The notes beneath the pieces are model-generated. The model saw only the letters and a program-made list of their open reading frames with translations. It was not told the origin of the DNA and searched no databases. 64,000 nucleotides of DNA from Macrotis lagotis. Lineage: Eukaryota > Chordata > Mammalia > Peramelemorphia > Peramelidae. Shown here one piece after another: positions 34,768 to 45,734 of this stretch. Made by a program: the position numbers and the translations under genes. The number at the start of each line of letters is the position of its first letter. Within the stretch, counting starts at the first letter, position 1. The stretch spans positions 100,389,637 to 100,453,636 of the forward strand of contig NC_133665.1 of the NCBI RefSeq assembly GCF_037893015.1, written 5' to 3'.

Positions 34768-34905
34768 TCTTCTTTTTTTTTTTTTTGCTTTTGCAAGGCA
34801 ATGGGGGTTAAAGTGACTTGTCCAAGGTCACACAGTCAAGTAATTAAGTGTCTGAGGTTGGATTTGAACACAGGTCCTCCTGACTCCACTGTATCATGTA
34901 GCTCC
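34768..34905 (-). mobile_element. tRNA-derived SINE, minus
   Basis: Antisense body (gcaaggcaatggggg.. gtccaaggtcacacagtc.. acaggtcctcctgactcc), shortened before the A box. Poly(T) head at 34771-34786. Confidence 0.88.
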
Positions 34906-34954
34906 TGGACCTTTTCTCTATTTCAATCTTGTTTAGGAAGTTTTCCCAGATGAT

Positions 34955-35110
34955 TCCAATCCATCAATGAATCAACATTTATTAAGCCCCTTCTATTTGC
35001 CAGGCAAATACACAAATACAGGGAATACACATGCAAATTGAAACAAAGACAGTCACTTCCCTCAAGGAATTTTCAATTGGGGGAAGACAACACACAAAAG
35101 GAAGGTAAGG
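34955..35110. repeat. Ancient repeat tail ('tcaacatttattaag' type)
   Basis: tgaatcaacatttattaagc, ..ctatttgccaggcaaatac and ttccctcaaggaattttc have the wording of a common old mammalian repeat, similar to 2996-3120. Confidence 0.5.
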
Positions 35111-35208
35111 AAGTGGTGGTGGAAATGGTGGTGAGAAGTTACAAAGAAGTTCCAAACCCCTCCAAACAATAGTTAAACCTCTATTCTTATCTTCCCCAGC
35201 CCACACAT

Positions 35209-35589
35209 TTGTTGTTCATGTCATTTCAGTTGTGTCCAACTCCTCTTTGTGATTCTAATTGGGATTTTCTTGACAACGATAAGGACGGGCAGCTAGGTGG
35301 CACAGTTCACAGGATGCTGAGCTTGGATAAAGGAAATCTGAATTCAAATCCAATCTCAGACACTTATTCACTGTGTAACCCTTGGCAAGTCATTTAACCC
35401 ACTGCCTTAGTTTCTTCTCTGGAAAAGGAAATGGCAAACCACTCTAGTACCATTGCTGTTGTTTTTCAGTCATGTCTGATGCTTTGAGACCTCATTTGGG
35501 GTTTTTCTTGATAAAGATACTGGAGTGGTTTGCCATTTCCTTTTCCTGCTCATTTTGTGGATGAGGAAATTGAGGTAAACATGCTCAGG
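35209..35589. mobile_element. Cluster of MAR1-type SINE pieces in opposite orientations
   Basis: Minus piece 35209-35283 (ttcagttgtgtccaactcc), plus copy 35286-35455 (gggcagctaggtggcacag .. aaatggcaaaccactctag) and minus copy 35456-35589 (tactggagtggtttgccatt). The inner ends are complementary. MAR1 differs from the short SINE by this extra 3' half. Confidence 0.78.
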
Positions 35590-35599
35590 ATCATACAAC

Positions 35600-35795
35600 T
35601 CTTTTTATTTATTTATTTATTTATTCATTCATTCATTTATTTATTTATTTTAGGTTTTTGCAAGGCAAATGGGGTTAAGTGGCTTGCCCAAGGCCACACA
35701 ACTAGGTAATTATAAAGTTTCTGAGAATGGATTTGAACCCAGGTACTCCTGACTCCAGGACCAGTGCTCTATCCACTGTGCCACCTAGCCGCCCC
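35600..35795 (-). mobile_element. tRNA-derived SINE, minus, with (TTTA)n tail
   Basis: Antisense WSINE1/MAR1-like body ending gccacctagccgcccc. Its tail has become a tetranucleotide (TTTA/TTCA)n array at 35603-35651. Confidence 0.93.
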
Positions 35796-35959
35796 GCCCC
35801 ATCCATACTATCTAGCCCTTAGTTATAGTTTGTCATGAAGTATTCTATAAGAATTATATTTGTATATGTCGTCTCTATTACTCATCAAGCTTGGTGAGTT
35901 TGATCAAGCTAAGTATCGTCCTATGTACATCTTTGAAGTCCCCACAATCCAAGCATTCG

Positions 35960-36380
35960 AAAGTCAGTGTGTGGCATAACGGAGAAATCCTTGCCTTGGA
36001 GTCAAATCTGAACTTTGAACCTCACTAATTATTCAACCGTGGACAAGTCTCATCATCTCTCTAGTCTTCATTTTCCTTCTCTGTAAAAGGATCCTTTCAC
36101 CAACTCCCTTAGGGGCATTGTGAAGCAGGTACTATTTGAATCCTATTGCCCTATAGAGAGCTGTTTATAGAAGGCTCTCAGTAAGTCCTTAAGAGGTTCA
36201 ATGAGGACCACCATAAATCCTGATTCCTCCAAAGGCAACTCTTGAAAGATAAAGTTCAATGGATCTGTAAATCTTATTGTATTGTTGCCATTGTTGTCTC
36301 TTCCAAAACCCAGTCTTTCTTCTGGAGCCTTGCCAAAGGAACACAATGGAAGAATGCTCTTTAAACCAAACTACTTAATG
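35960..36380. other. MIR and anonymous sequence
   Basis: A sense MIR lies at about 35960-36100 (gccttggagtcaaatctgaac.., ctctgtaaaaggatcc). 36110-36380 has no recognised features. Confidence 0.5.
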
Positions 36381-36922
36381 AGATCCCATGCTACTAGCAG
36401 ACTGCTAATGGGGAGGGACCAAGAGAAAGGTTCAGGGATCTGTTCTGCCCTCTGCTGTTCAACTGTTTTATCCATTACTGGAGTGAAGTCATAGAAAACT
36501 TTACTGGTCCATTATGTGGATGATCTGAAGTTGGGAAGGATAGGCAAAACTTGAACAACAAAACAAGAATCCCAAAAGATTGAAGTAGGCTGAAATGATA
36601 GGTCAAGTCTAATGTAATGAAGTTTAATAGGGATAAATGTGAAGTCCTGTACTTAAAAAAATCAGCTACATTAACTTCAAGATGGGGGAGATATAGCTAG
36701 GCAATAATCTATATGTAAAAGATCTAAGGGTTTTAATGGACTAAAAATTCACTGAGATTTGATAAGGTGACACTACAGCCCCCCCCCCAAACCAGTGTAA
36801 TCTTAGGCTACATTAAAACAAAAAGGAAGGTAATACTATTATTATATCTCTTGTTAGAGCATGTCTTGAATATAGGTACTATATTTTAGTAAGAATGTTG
36901 TTATTATTTACCCTTCATTCTT

Positions 36923-37076
36923 TTTTTTTTTTAGGTTTTTGCAAGGCAGACGGGGTTAAGTGGCTTGCCCAAGGCCACACAGCTAGGTAATTATTAAGTG
37001 TCTGAGACCAGATTTGAACCCAGGTACTCCTGACTCCAAGGCCAGTGCTTTATCCACTACGCCACCTAGCCGCCCC
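36923..37076 (-). mobile_element. tRNA-derived SINE, minus, young
   Basis: Antisense copy with exact 16-base TSD tttacccttcattctt at 36907-36922 and 37077-37092. Little diverged from the family. Confidence 0.96.
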
Positions 37077-37079
37077 TTT

Positions 37080-37190
37080 ACCCTTCATTCTTGAAGAGGA
37101 ATATGACATCAGGTATTGCAAGTGAACTGGATTTAAGTGAGGGAGGATTGTGCGAAGTCAACAGCCTTACTTTCTTTCCAGAAAGGAAGT
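37080..37190 (+). repeat. Second SINE-like family, plus copy
   Basis: cattcttgaagaggaatatgacatca .. gaactggatttaagtgaggg .. agtcaacagccttac corresponds to the core at 44105-44200. The young tRNA SINE landed at its left edge. Confidence 0.6.
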
Positions 37191-37319
37191 AGACAAAGTA
37201 CAATAGAGGAATCAAGCTGGAGAGGGAACTGGAGATCAATCCATATGATTTGTTGAAGGAATTGGGAATGTTTAGTCTGAAGAACAGAAGACTTGATGAA
37301 GGCAGAGTAATAACAGTCG

Positions 37320-37490
37320 AATGCTATGGAATCAAAGATCTGGGTTCAAATCTTGCCTCAGATGCTTATTACTTGTGTAACCTTAGGTAAATCACTTAAT
37401 TAGGCTGGGTATCAATTTTCTCATCTGGAAAAAGGGCAGATTGAACTAGATGACTTCTGAGGTCCTTCTCAGCTCTAGAATTATTTGACT
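37320..37490 (+). repeat. MIR, sense
   Basis: atctgggttcaaatcttgcc, gtaaccttaggtaaatcac and ttctcatctggaaaaaggg are the MIR core and 3' end. It sits inside the CR1/L3 remnant. Confidence 0.8.
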
Positions 37491-37839
37491 TGGGTGAGGT
37501 AGAGGATAGAACATGACAGCAGTCTTCAAGTATTTGGAAGACAGACTGGAACTTGTTTTGCTTGGCCCCAGAGTGGAAAGGCATATTTGATCTCAATGTG
37601 ATGATACAACGAAATCTTTCCTAACAATTAGAGCCACCCTAAAGGAATTGGGCTCCCTTGGCTGTTCTGGGGGATCCAAGTCTCTGGAGGGGGGTCCTGT
37701 AGAGGTTGGCTCCCTATGTCAGGGATATCTTAGAAAGGACTCTTGCTCCTATGGAAGGTTGTACTACATTGGTTCCAAGGTCACTTCCAGCAACCGAGAG
37801 CCAGAGATTCTGTGCTTCCGTGATTTCGAGAAAAGATGA

Positions 37840-38560
37840 AGCAAAGGAGCCTTAATGATCAGCTCTACTCCTCTGCCTGTCTGTTTACATGTTCCCTGTG
37901 GCTTGGCTAGGGGAGTAGGTCTTGCTCCCTGTGCCTCTGGCCTCCTTCTCCCGCCCCGGAATGGTCTCGCTCCATTGACTGCCTGGCTCCGGCCCCTGCT
38001 CAAGGCAAACAGCTTTTGACCTCTCTCCAAATTCTGCCTTCCCCAGTCAGGGCTCTTGTAAAGTTCTTCCAAGTTTTCATATCCTCTTTCCCATCCACCT
38101 GGTTGAAAATGGCCCAGGCAGGGGACAGATGGAGCTTGAAGTGGGGTGGTGGTGGTGGTGGCAGTGGTGGTGTAACTCCATCTTTCAAGGAGAGCTCCAC
38201 TTTCTGGAGAGATCTGAGTTTTCAGAGGCAATGAGAGAATGATAGACTCTGCCCTCAAAGAACCTTATGTGTCTGAGGGGGAAGCACAAACCCTGCCTTC
38301 TTGTAGTTTGAAGATGAAGAAATGATTCTGGGAGTCCATAGTTTGGGGGAAACTTAGAAATGTGGGGTCCCCATCTGAGCAGGGAGACATAGAGCCCATT
38401 CTTTCTAGAGGAGTGGTGTCCTACTAGGACTACGAGGGACCGGTCAGGATCAGCATGACAATATATTTGTAAAAAACTTGTTGCTTTTTACCCTTTGGGG
38501 AGGTATTTTTTAAATGACTGATTTTTTAAAATTAAAATTGATTTTGGTGACCTTAGGTCC
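37840..38560. other. Repeat-poor, GC-elevated stretch (candidate non-coding element)
   Basis: About 700 bases without recognised repeats except a (GTG)n triplet run at 38145-38172. A minus-strand 164-codon frame (37764-38258) crosses it but begins in CR1/L3 sequence, has no domain and no splice context. I cannot assign a role. Confidence 0.4.
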
Positions 38561-39236
38561 TGGCTGTGTGAGTCCATCTTGCCTGGGCTGGTGAGGGGAG
38601 AAAGGAAAGGGATTTTTTTTGAGGGATTTGCTGCCTGCCAGGGTTGTTTCCCAAAGCTGAGTGTTTCCAGATGGTGTATGCACCTTCTTGGAGTCTATTC
38701 TCAGGAGGGTTGGACAAGGTGCTGGTAAATGGCTTTGCAGAGGCAGGTGATTCGAGGTTCATCTCCTGACTCAGCCAGGAGAGGCCAAGGTCAATTGTGA
38801 TTTCAATAGAAGATAGGGACTAGATCTGTTATCTCATGGTTGCAGGGAACTCTCAGATGATGATACTCCTTCTACCAAGGCAGGTCAGCACCTTTTCTGT
38901 TACTTACATTCTTAGAGAGTTGCCCACCACAGTGAGAGGGCAAGAGACTTGCTTAGGATCACATAGCAAATATATGTCAGAGTCAGGACTCGACCGTCTC
39001 TTCTTGACTGAGACCAACTCTCTTTGTATTGCCATATTGTCCCTTTCTTTACAAAAAAAATTAATAAAACTCAGTAAATATTAAATTCCTAGCAAGTGTC
39101 AGGCCTCATGCTTGGGGCAAGGATAAAAAAGATTGGTTTTGCATGGTTTGTCCTACTCTTAGGGAGGTTATGCTATGATGGGAAGTGAAAGTGCTTGTAC
39201 ATACACATATATAATTTCTGTACATGGGAGTGTGAG
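38561..39236. other. Anonymous sequence with MIR and L2-like text
   Basis: 38870-39020 is MIR-like antisense (..agagacttgcttaggatcac). 39055-39190 resembles an old repeat tail. No gene. Confidence 0.4.
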
Positions 39237-39375
39237 ATGTACAAGGGAGAGAGGGGAAAGAAGAAAAGAGACAAAGAGAGAGAAGAGAGACAGAGGGAAA
39301 AAATAGAGAAAAAGAGACATGGAAAAGAGAGAGGGAGGAGAAGAGGAAAGGAGAGGAGAAGGGGAGAGACAGAGA

Positions 39376-39428
<53 letters not shown>
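39237..39428. repeat. Purine tract ending in (GA)n
   Basis: About 190 bases of nearly pure A/G on the plus strand. The last ~50 bases (39378-39428) are perfect (GA)n. The long Glu/Arg and Ser/Leu frames over it are artefacts of the repeat. Confidence 0.97.
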
Positions 39429-39430
<2 letters not shown>

Positions 39431-39806
39431 AATTCTGAGAAGAATCAAAGATGAAGACATAATTTTCACCTGGGAAAAAGGTGTCAGAGAAAGTTTATTG
39501 GAGGAGGTGGCACTTGAAATGACTCTTAAAGAGGAAAAATTTGGAGATAAGACATTTTCTAGGTATACATGACAGTGTCAACCAGGACACAGGAAAAGGT
39601 AGGGAGGAAACAGGTTGCCTATAGAAAAAAAGATCCAGTTTCAAGGTAGTATAGAGTGTTTAGCAAGAGTAATTTTAAGACTGGAAAGGTTAGGATGGTG
39701 TTAATATTGTGAAAGGCCTTGAATACCAAGTGACACTGTCATCCATCCACCTCCTGTCCTAGCATTAATAAAACGACAAAATCTTTAGGAGTCATAATCA
39801 TTTGGG

Positions 39807-39818
39807 GTGTGTATGTGT

Positions 39819-39868
<50 letters not shown>
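39807..39868. repeat. (TG)n microsatellite
   Basis: tatgtgtg start, then an uninterrupted (GT) run to 39868, a typical polymorphic dinucleotide repeat. Confidence 0.98.
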
Positions 39869-39870
<2 letters not shown>

Positions 39871-40439
39871 CAAATAAGGTGATCTAAACATGCTTAGGGA
39901 AGGAGGTACATTTGACTTTGTGCCCAGTCAGGCTTGATGGATTGGAACCCATTACTCCAGAAGGGTATACCTTACTCATAAGGATGGAGGAAAAGGAGAA
40001 GAAAATCATTGCATATTAGGAAATAGGCTTGTAAATAAATTTAGGAACAAGAATAGGGAAGCATGATGGGGAGCATTTGGGTAATGATTAACAGAAAAAC
40101 AAAAATAATATTCTTGCAGAATTATATTACAGATTGCCTGGCAAAAAGGAGAAATTAGTTGAGGAATCTGGGAAGAGATCACAAGCCTAGAATCACTTTT
40201 GTCCCAGTGAGATACCTATGGTTACGGGTGTTTGAAGTTAAGAGGACTAGGACCTTTGCTGTGAAAGCTTACTCAGTTCTTTTTGGGGCTAGTCATCCAC
40301 CTTTGGGGTCCATGGGTTTACCTGTCTTTCAACTACGACTCCAAGAAACTGTAGCATGCACAGTGGCCATAGCCTAGTGAAACTGGCCTGACAGAGGAGC
40401 TAAATCAGGTTAAGGTTAACCCTCAGGTTTCAAACCTAT
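39869..40439. other. Anonymous sequence
   Basis: No recognised repeat or gene. The 72-codon frame at 40159-40377 shows no known motif or splice signals. Confidence 0.35.
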
Positions 40440-40875
40440 TTGTAAGGTACCCCAACCAAGTGTGAAGACTCTCCTTGGTGGAACAGATGGATGAGAACAA
40501 TTTTTTCCAATGACTATGAAGGCAACTGAAGCAAAGTTGCAAAGGTCATTACCCATCATTTTGACTCTTCTCTTGCCACTGTACCTTGATAACTAAGGGT
40601 AACAAATTTGTGTCACTATGTCTCACTTAACTCCATTCACTCAAGTCAAAACATCACTCTATGATGTTACTGGTTTTCTTCAAAAACAAAAGAAAAAGGG
40701 TCAGCTAGGTGATGTATGGATGGATAAAGCACTGGGTCTGGAGTCAGAAGGATCTGAGTTCAGATCCAACTTTAGACACTAAATAAATACCTAGCTGTGT
40801 GATTTTGGGCAAGTCACTTAACTCCATTGCCTTGCTAAAAAAGAATTTGAAAAATGAAGGACAAAAAAACAACAT
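40440..40875 (-). repeat. Second SINE-like family, minus copy, split by a tRNA SINE
   Basis: Antisense core (..ctcaagtcaaaacatcactc, tatgatgttactggttttctt) at 40440-40690. The family's terminal word (aaatgaaggacaaaaaaac) resumes at 40850-40870 after the tRNA SINE. Confidence 0.65.
40698..40842 (+). mobile_element. tRNA-derived SINE, plus
   Basis: gggtcagctaggtgatgtatgg .. gagttcagatccaac .. gtgattttgggcaagtcac. Moderately diverged; inserted into the second-family repeat. Confidence 0.88.
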
Positions 40876-40979
40876 ATCTTAGGATCTAATTCATGACTCA
40901 TACAGTGTCATCTATCTCCATGATTTCAACCTCTTGAATCCCTTTCTATTCATAGACTTTTTTTCCCTTTCTTACATTT

Positions 40980-42165
40980 CTCATTTTTGACTCCTCCTAA
41001 TTCTATTCTTTGTTCTCTTCTGGTTTCATTCCCCTTCTCTGCTTCATTTTAATCTCTTTTGCTGCTTCATTTTTCATCCTCCAGCCCTATAAATCTGAGT
41101 ATTCCTCAAGACTTTGTCCTGGATACTTATCTCATTCTGGGATATCTCCCTTGTGAATATCACCAATTTCTATAAATTCAATTATCATCTCTATTCAGAT
41201 AACTCTCAAATGCAAAAACTTTGCTTATCATTCTATTCTTGCATTAACAACTACTAGGCTTCTCCTCTAGGATGTATTTTTGGCATCTCGAACTCAATAC
41301 ATCTTCTATGGAACTCATTATCTTCTTCCTAAACATACTCTTTTTTCCCTGAACTTTTCAGTTTTTGTCTAGGACATTGTCATTATTCTCCAGGTAACCC
41401 AAGTTCCCAAACTTAGAGACATTCATACAAGTCTCCCATCTCTCTTATAGCCTCCTTCACTTCAATGATTTACCTAGTCTTGGTGACATTCCTCACTTTT
41501 GTCTCCTTATTTACATTCATAAGACTTTTACTCTACATAAGATCTTCATCATCTCTCACCTTGAATTTCTAGGATTTACCTTCTCTAATCCATCATTTTC
41601 ATGGTTGCAAAATAATTTTTCCTAGGAGGCATGACTATGTTACTTCTCTGACCCAAACTTTTTCCTTTTTTGTCTCTAGGATAAAATATAACTTTTCAGT
41701 TTAGCATTAAAATCATTCATGATCTACCTCCAACTTATCTTTCTTGTTTGATATCACATTACTCTCTACATTTCAGCCAAAATGGATTGCTGTCTTTTTT
41801 TTTCTGAACTTGGAATTTTATTTGCTCCTTTTGAATTTTTGTATAAGTAATTGGTCATGTCTCAATGATGCTTACTCTTCACCTCTAGTGCTGAGATCCT
41901 TTACCTTCCTTCAAGACTTAATTAAGTACCAACTCCTATGTGAACCCTTTCCTGATCCCCCTCCATCTGCCAGTGGGCTCTCTCTTCATACTCGTCTTTG
42001 TAAAATATTTATCAGTGTGCACATTGAATTCCCCTCCTTCATTAGAATATAAACTCCTTGGGCAGGGGCTTTTTTTTTCATTTTTGAATTTGTATCCCCA
42101 GTACCTAACACAATGCTTCACAAAAACTGCAGGCACCTAAAAAGTATTCACTGAATTGAATGGGT
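40980..42165 (+). repeat. Long L2 remnant, sense
   Basis: From ..aactctcaaatgcaaaaac and cccaagttcccaaacttag to the 3' end (..gaatataaactccttgggc, tgtatccccagtacctaac, aagtattcactgaattgaatg). Open frames here (41744-42052, 41940-42140) belong to L2 3' sequence and are not genes. Confidence 0.72.
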
Positions 42166-42169
42166 GTAG

Positions 42170-42600
42170 AGTCATAATAGAATAATAATGGGGGACTTCA
42201 ATTATCCCAACATCTGTTTGAGTTCTTTTACTGCCAAAAGCAGAGCAGTTAATAATTTCTTGGCTTGCCTTTATGATAATTTCATCCTTCAAAAGTTGGA
42301 GGAAGTCATGAGAATGACTGCCGTTTTGGACCTGATCAAGAAAGAGAATTGGTTGCTGAATGGGAACCTTGATGGAAGGGAACCATTCCAACTCATGGTG
42401 AGGTAAAGGAGGAAAACTAGGCATCGTCTGATAGCCCTCCCCTCGCAAGATTTTGGACAAGTATATTTCAAAGTGTTCAGAGAAAGGATAGATAGGATTC
42501 CATGGGCAAAAATACTATAGGAAAGTCATCCTGGGAGGAAAAATAGGGTGTTATCAGGTGGCATTCTTTCTCCCATTGGCAGTTGTACTCCAGTGTGTCC
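42170..42600 (+). mobile_element. CR1/L3-type LINE, endonuclease remnant
   Basis: ATG at 42188 opens a 72-codon frame MGDFNYPNICLSSFTAKSRA .. with GDFN at 42191-42202. GDFN is the metal/catalytic motif of APE-type endonucleases in non-LTR retrotransposons. Downstream AVLDLIKKEN matches the family's LLDLVLTN position. The sequence after the frame (..attccatgggcaaaaatac) continues as expected for this LINE. It is a fragment with no intact protein. Confidence 0.82.
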
Positions 42601-42924
42601 CTTCTGAATCCACACCATCTCCCTACTTCCTTTCATGGAAGCAGACTCTCTAGCAGCGGCCTTAATATGTTCCAGGATTTCTGTCTCTTCACTCTTCACA
42701 ATTATATGAAGTCTCAGGTTGATCCTTTAATGTGACCTTATGGTCTCTGTTTCTTTACCATAGGATGGTATCTCAGAGTTGATTTCTTCATATGACCCTA
42801 TGACCTACTATCATTCCCCTACAATGGAATTTATCTTAAAAGGGTGATTTTGTGATGCCCTTTCATATTGCCTGTTCTAGACACCAAAATCACTAGTTAT
42901 AGCTCTTGGAGCAGTTGAAGGAAC

Positions 42925-43260
42925 TCTCTGGAGGAGAGAAGACTAAGGGGACATGGAGCACAATGGTCACCTTCAAGCATTTGAAGGGCTGTCACATGGA
43001 AGAGAGGTTAGATTTGTTTCTGCTTGGTTTCAGGAGGCCCTAGTGGAAGTTGTTGAGTTGCATTTTGAGTAAGCATAAAGAAAAACTTTCTAATAATTAG
43101 TGCTATCACAAGATAGAATGGGCTGCTTCTAGTGGCAGAAGTCTTCATGTAAACTCTGAATGTGGGTATGTTACAGATAAAGAAAGAATACTTGTCCTGG
43201 TTGGCCTTGATGGTCTCTGAGTTCCCTTTTAACTTTGTGCTTCTATGGAAATCTCTGTGA
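42925..43260 (+). mobile_element. CR1/L3-type LINE, 3' fragment
   Basis: accttcaagcatttgaaggg, ctgtcacatggaagagagg, ..gaaaaactttctaataatt, gatagaatgggctgcttc and ..ttggccttgatggtctctg are the 3' end of the same family as 42170. The intervening reverse transcriptase is missing, so this is either one internally deleted copy or two pieces. Confidence 0.8.
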
Positions 43261-43374
43261 AGAGTAGTTTCTTCTCAGAAAAAGATTGGGGATGCTGTAG
43301 GTGACCCCTCTTTTCTCATCAAATTCTCCCCACCAGGAAGGTTCCCCAAAGTGACCTCACCTGCATCTGTTGTG

Positions 43375-44080
43375 TGCTATAGAATTATACATGTCAGAGC
43401 TGAAAGGGATCTCAGAAGCCATCTAGTCTAACCCCTTCCTGTTATAGCTGGAGGAACCAAAGACCAGAGTGGTTAAATTATTTTCTCATTTACACAGTTG
43501 GTGGTAGATTTGGGACTAAAACTCAGTTCTCCTGACCTCCGGTCCATGTCTCTTTCCATTACACCATGTTACCTCTAGTTCCTCCCTTGGATCTCCAGGC
43601 CCCTGTATAAACTTTACTTATTTGCAATTCATCAGTCAGCTAAACAAACAGAATTCTTTGAGTGCCTCCCAGACCAGGCTTATGCTAAGAACTTGGGGAT
43701 GGGAAAGGAAAAAGGAGAGAACACATAGTCCCTGTCTATGATTATAGAAATGATTATAGAAACACAGACTCTCAGAGTCAGCCTTGATAATCATATGATT
43801 CTATGCCAATCTGAACAGGAATCTATTGTCTATAATACCTGACAAGAAGACATCCATTGTAAGCTAGAGGCAGTCCATTCTCTTCTTGGACAATTCTGAT
43901 TGTTAAGTTTGTCCTTACATCAATGATGTGTTTAACTTTTACAACACAGCTTATTTCCTTTTTCTTCTATTTCTACAAATTCCTTGACTTCTACAAATTT
44001 TTCCCCAAGGGCGTATTATCTTTGGGATGTCATATTTCACTCTTTTGTCTCTAGGAGAGGGTCACTGGTGAGATAGTTGA
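43375..44080. repeat. MIR-like, L2-like and antisense CR1/L3 pieces
   Basis: MIR-like antisense 43375-43580 (..gaaagggatctcagaagcc). An old repeat tail at 43625-43740. Antisense CR1/L3 at 43780-44010 (..ccattctcttcttggacaa). No gene. Confidence 0.6.
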
Positions 44081-44084
44081 AGTA

Positions 44085-44290
44085 TTGCTGTTGTTGGCCC
44101 TTTGTTTTTCAAGAAGACCAGTGACATCATGAATGGATGATGTCTTGACTTGAGCATGAGTTCATTTTAAGTAAGGGCTGAGTTCTCTCGGTGGAATGGG
44201 TAGATGAGAACAATTCATTTCAACAATCATGGAAGTGGCTGAAGCAAGTGCTGTGGAGCACTTAGAACTTAGTAAGCTGTCAATGATGCC
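44085..44290 (+). repeat. Second SINE-like family, plus copy
   Basis: tttttcaagaagaccagtgac, atcatgaatggatgatgtc and ttgacttgagcatgagttc; the best preserved copy of this family in the window. Confidence 0.65.
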
Positions 44291-44309
44291 ACAGTTATCC
44301 TCTGTAATT

Positions 44310-44720
44310 GAAGTGAGAGGCATTTAGAATGGTAGAGTCATAATCTATGTACACAATTTAGAGTCAATTTAATCAAGCTCCTTCATTTTACTGAATCCCA
44401 AAGAATACAAGTGACTCATCCAAGGTCATACAAGTAGTAACTCTCAGAGCTAGGCTTTGAACTTAGACCTTCTGATTCCAAATCTATTACCCTCTCCACT
44501 GCATCAGATTCAAACTGTGTTATAGCTTAGAATTGGAAAAGATCTTAGGGATAGTTTTTTCCAGTAGTTTATTCTATGCAAAAATCCTCTCTAAAGAATT
44601 CTTTGAGAGGCCATCCATTTGCTGCTTGAATACTTCTTGTAAAGGGAAATTTACTACCTTACAAAAGAGTATTTTCTCCTTTTGGAGAGCTATCCTTTCA
44701 GTAAAGTATTTTCTTATAAA
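44310..44720 (-). repeat. MIR-like and CR1/L3 antisense pieces
   Basis: 44310-44510 has antisense MIR text (..aaggtcatacaagtagtaac). 44520-44720 is antisense CR1/L3 (..aattggaaaagatcttagg, gccatccatttgctgcttg). Confidence 0.6.
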
Positions 44721-44733
44721 ACAGATATATCAG

Positions 44734-44898
44734 GGGCAGCTAGGTGGTGCAGTGGATAGAGCACCAGCCCAGGAGTCAGGAGTACCTGAGTTCAAATTTG
44801 ACCTCAGACACTCAATAAGTGCCTAGCTGTGTGACCTTGGGCAAGTCACTTAACCCCATTACCTTAAATAAAAAAAACAACAACAATAAACCCCCCCC
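44734..44898 (+). mobile_element. tRNA-derived SINE, plus, young
   Basis: Complete copy with exact TSD agatatatcag at 44723-44733 and 44899-44909. An (AAC)n/C-run tail follows. The host is the antisense CR1/L3 remnant. Confidence 0.96.
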
Positions 44899-44909
44899 AG
44901 ATATATCAG

Positions 44910-45734
44910 TTAAGATAAGACTACATTTCTGAGATTTCCTGGACCAAGAAAATGAATGATAATTGGAAGAGGACAAAGAATCTTTCTTATAAGGTCATAT
45001 GCCTATAGGCACATGTAATTGGTTGGTTTTGGAGGACTAAAGGAGATATCTCTGGGTTCAAGATCACATGGAGTAGAGAGTAATGACTGTGAGCAGGTAG
45101 AGAAATGTGGATTGTAGACCTAGGCCTGTGATGAAGGCAACAGGGGAGCAGGAAATCCAAGATGCCCAGACTTGGTTCTTAACTGATGTCTTCATCTCTG
45201 GGTCTTGTCCAGGGGCATATTCAGGTTCTTGGATATTGCCTTCTAGATTAGAGTTGTGGATCTTGTAGGAATTTGAATCTCAAACTACTCTAGGAAAAGT
45301 GGAGCAGGTGAAGAGATGAAACTGTCCTTCAGGAATGTGGCCAATATAATTTTTGTTATTTTTGCAATTTACTTGTGCCATGATTAAATGCTTTACTAGT
45401 CTACTGCTATTCTTTGTCTGTTAGCATGGTGAACAAGCAAATAGAAACAAGTTTGTTAACTTCAGAAGGTCTCTCTTTTCAAATTTAGAGGGGTCAAAGA
45501 ATATCAGAAACATGTTTTATTTTTGAAAATCTCTCATTTAAATGCCAGTTGTGGGAGAGTCTTGACAAGAACTCCCTTATATTGAGTTAAAATATGTCTC
45601 CCTCTTATTTCTTCCCATGGGTACTCATTTTTCCCTCTGTTTTTTAGGTTCTACACAGAATAAATTTATATAGAATGAAACACAGAATAAACTAAATTCC
45701 TTCTAATACTTCTTCCACATGGAAACCATTCAAA
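44910..45734. other. Anonymous sequence containing one copy of an 88-base duplication
   Basis: No gene or named repeat. 45310-45397 recurs 1 kb downstream (46324-46413). Confidence 0.5.

Larger units (their letters stand above)
36381..37835 (+). mobile_element. CR1/L3-type LINE, RT end and 3' region, interrupted
   Basis: A sense CR1/L3 remnant. A YVDD-like reverse-transcriptase box followed by LKLG lies at 36513 onward (families usually have FADDTKLG). Then come tttaatagggataaatgtgaagtcc, gggggagatatagctagg, ttcttgaaggaattgggaa-type words and the 3' end ..ctgcttggccccagag-like text at 37558-37575, finishing near 37830. It is interrupted by a SINE (36923-37076), second-family text (37080-37190) and a MIR (37320-37490). 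No long frame remains. Confidence 0.82.

Noticed and set aside
37764..38258. 164-codon minus-strand frame
   Set aside because: Starts in the CR1/L3 tail, runs across a GTG/CAC triplet run, and shows no domain, signal peptide or splice signals.
39195..39572. 125-codon Arg/Glu-rich frame
   Set aside because: Translation of the (GA)n microsatellite.
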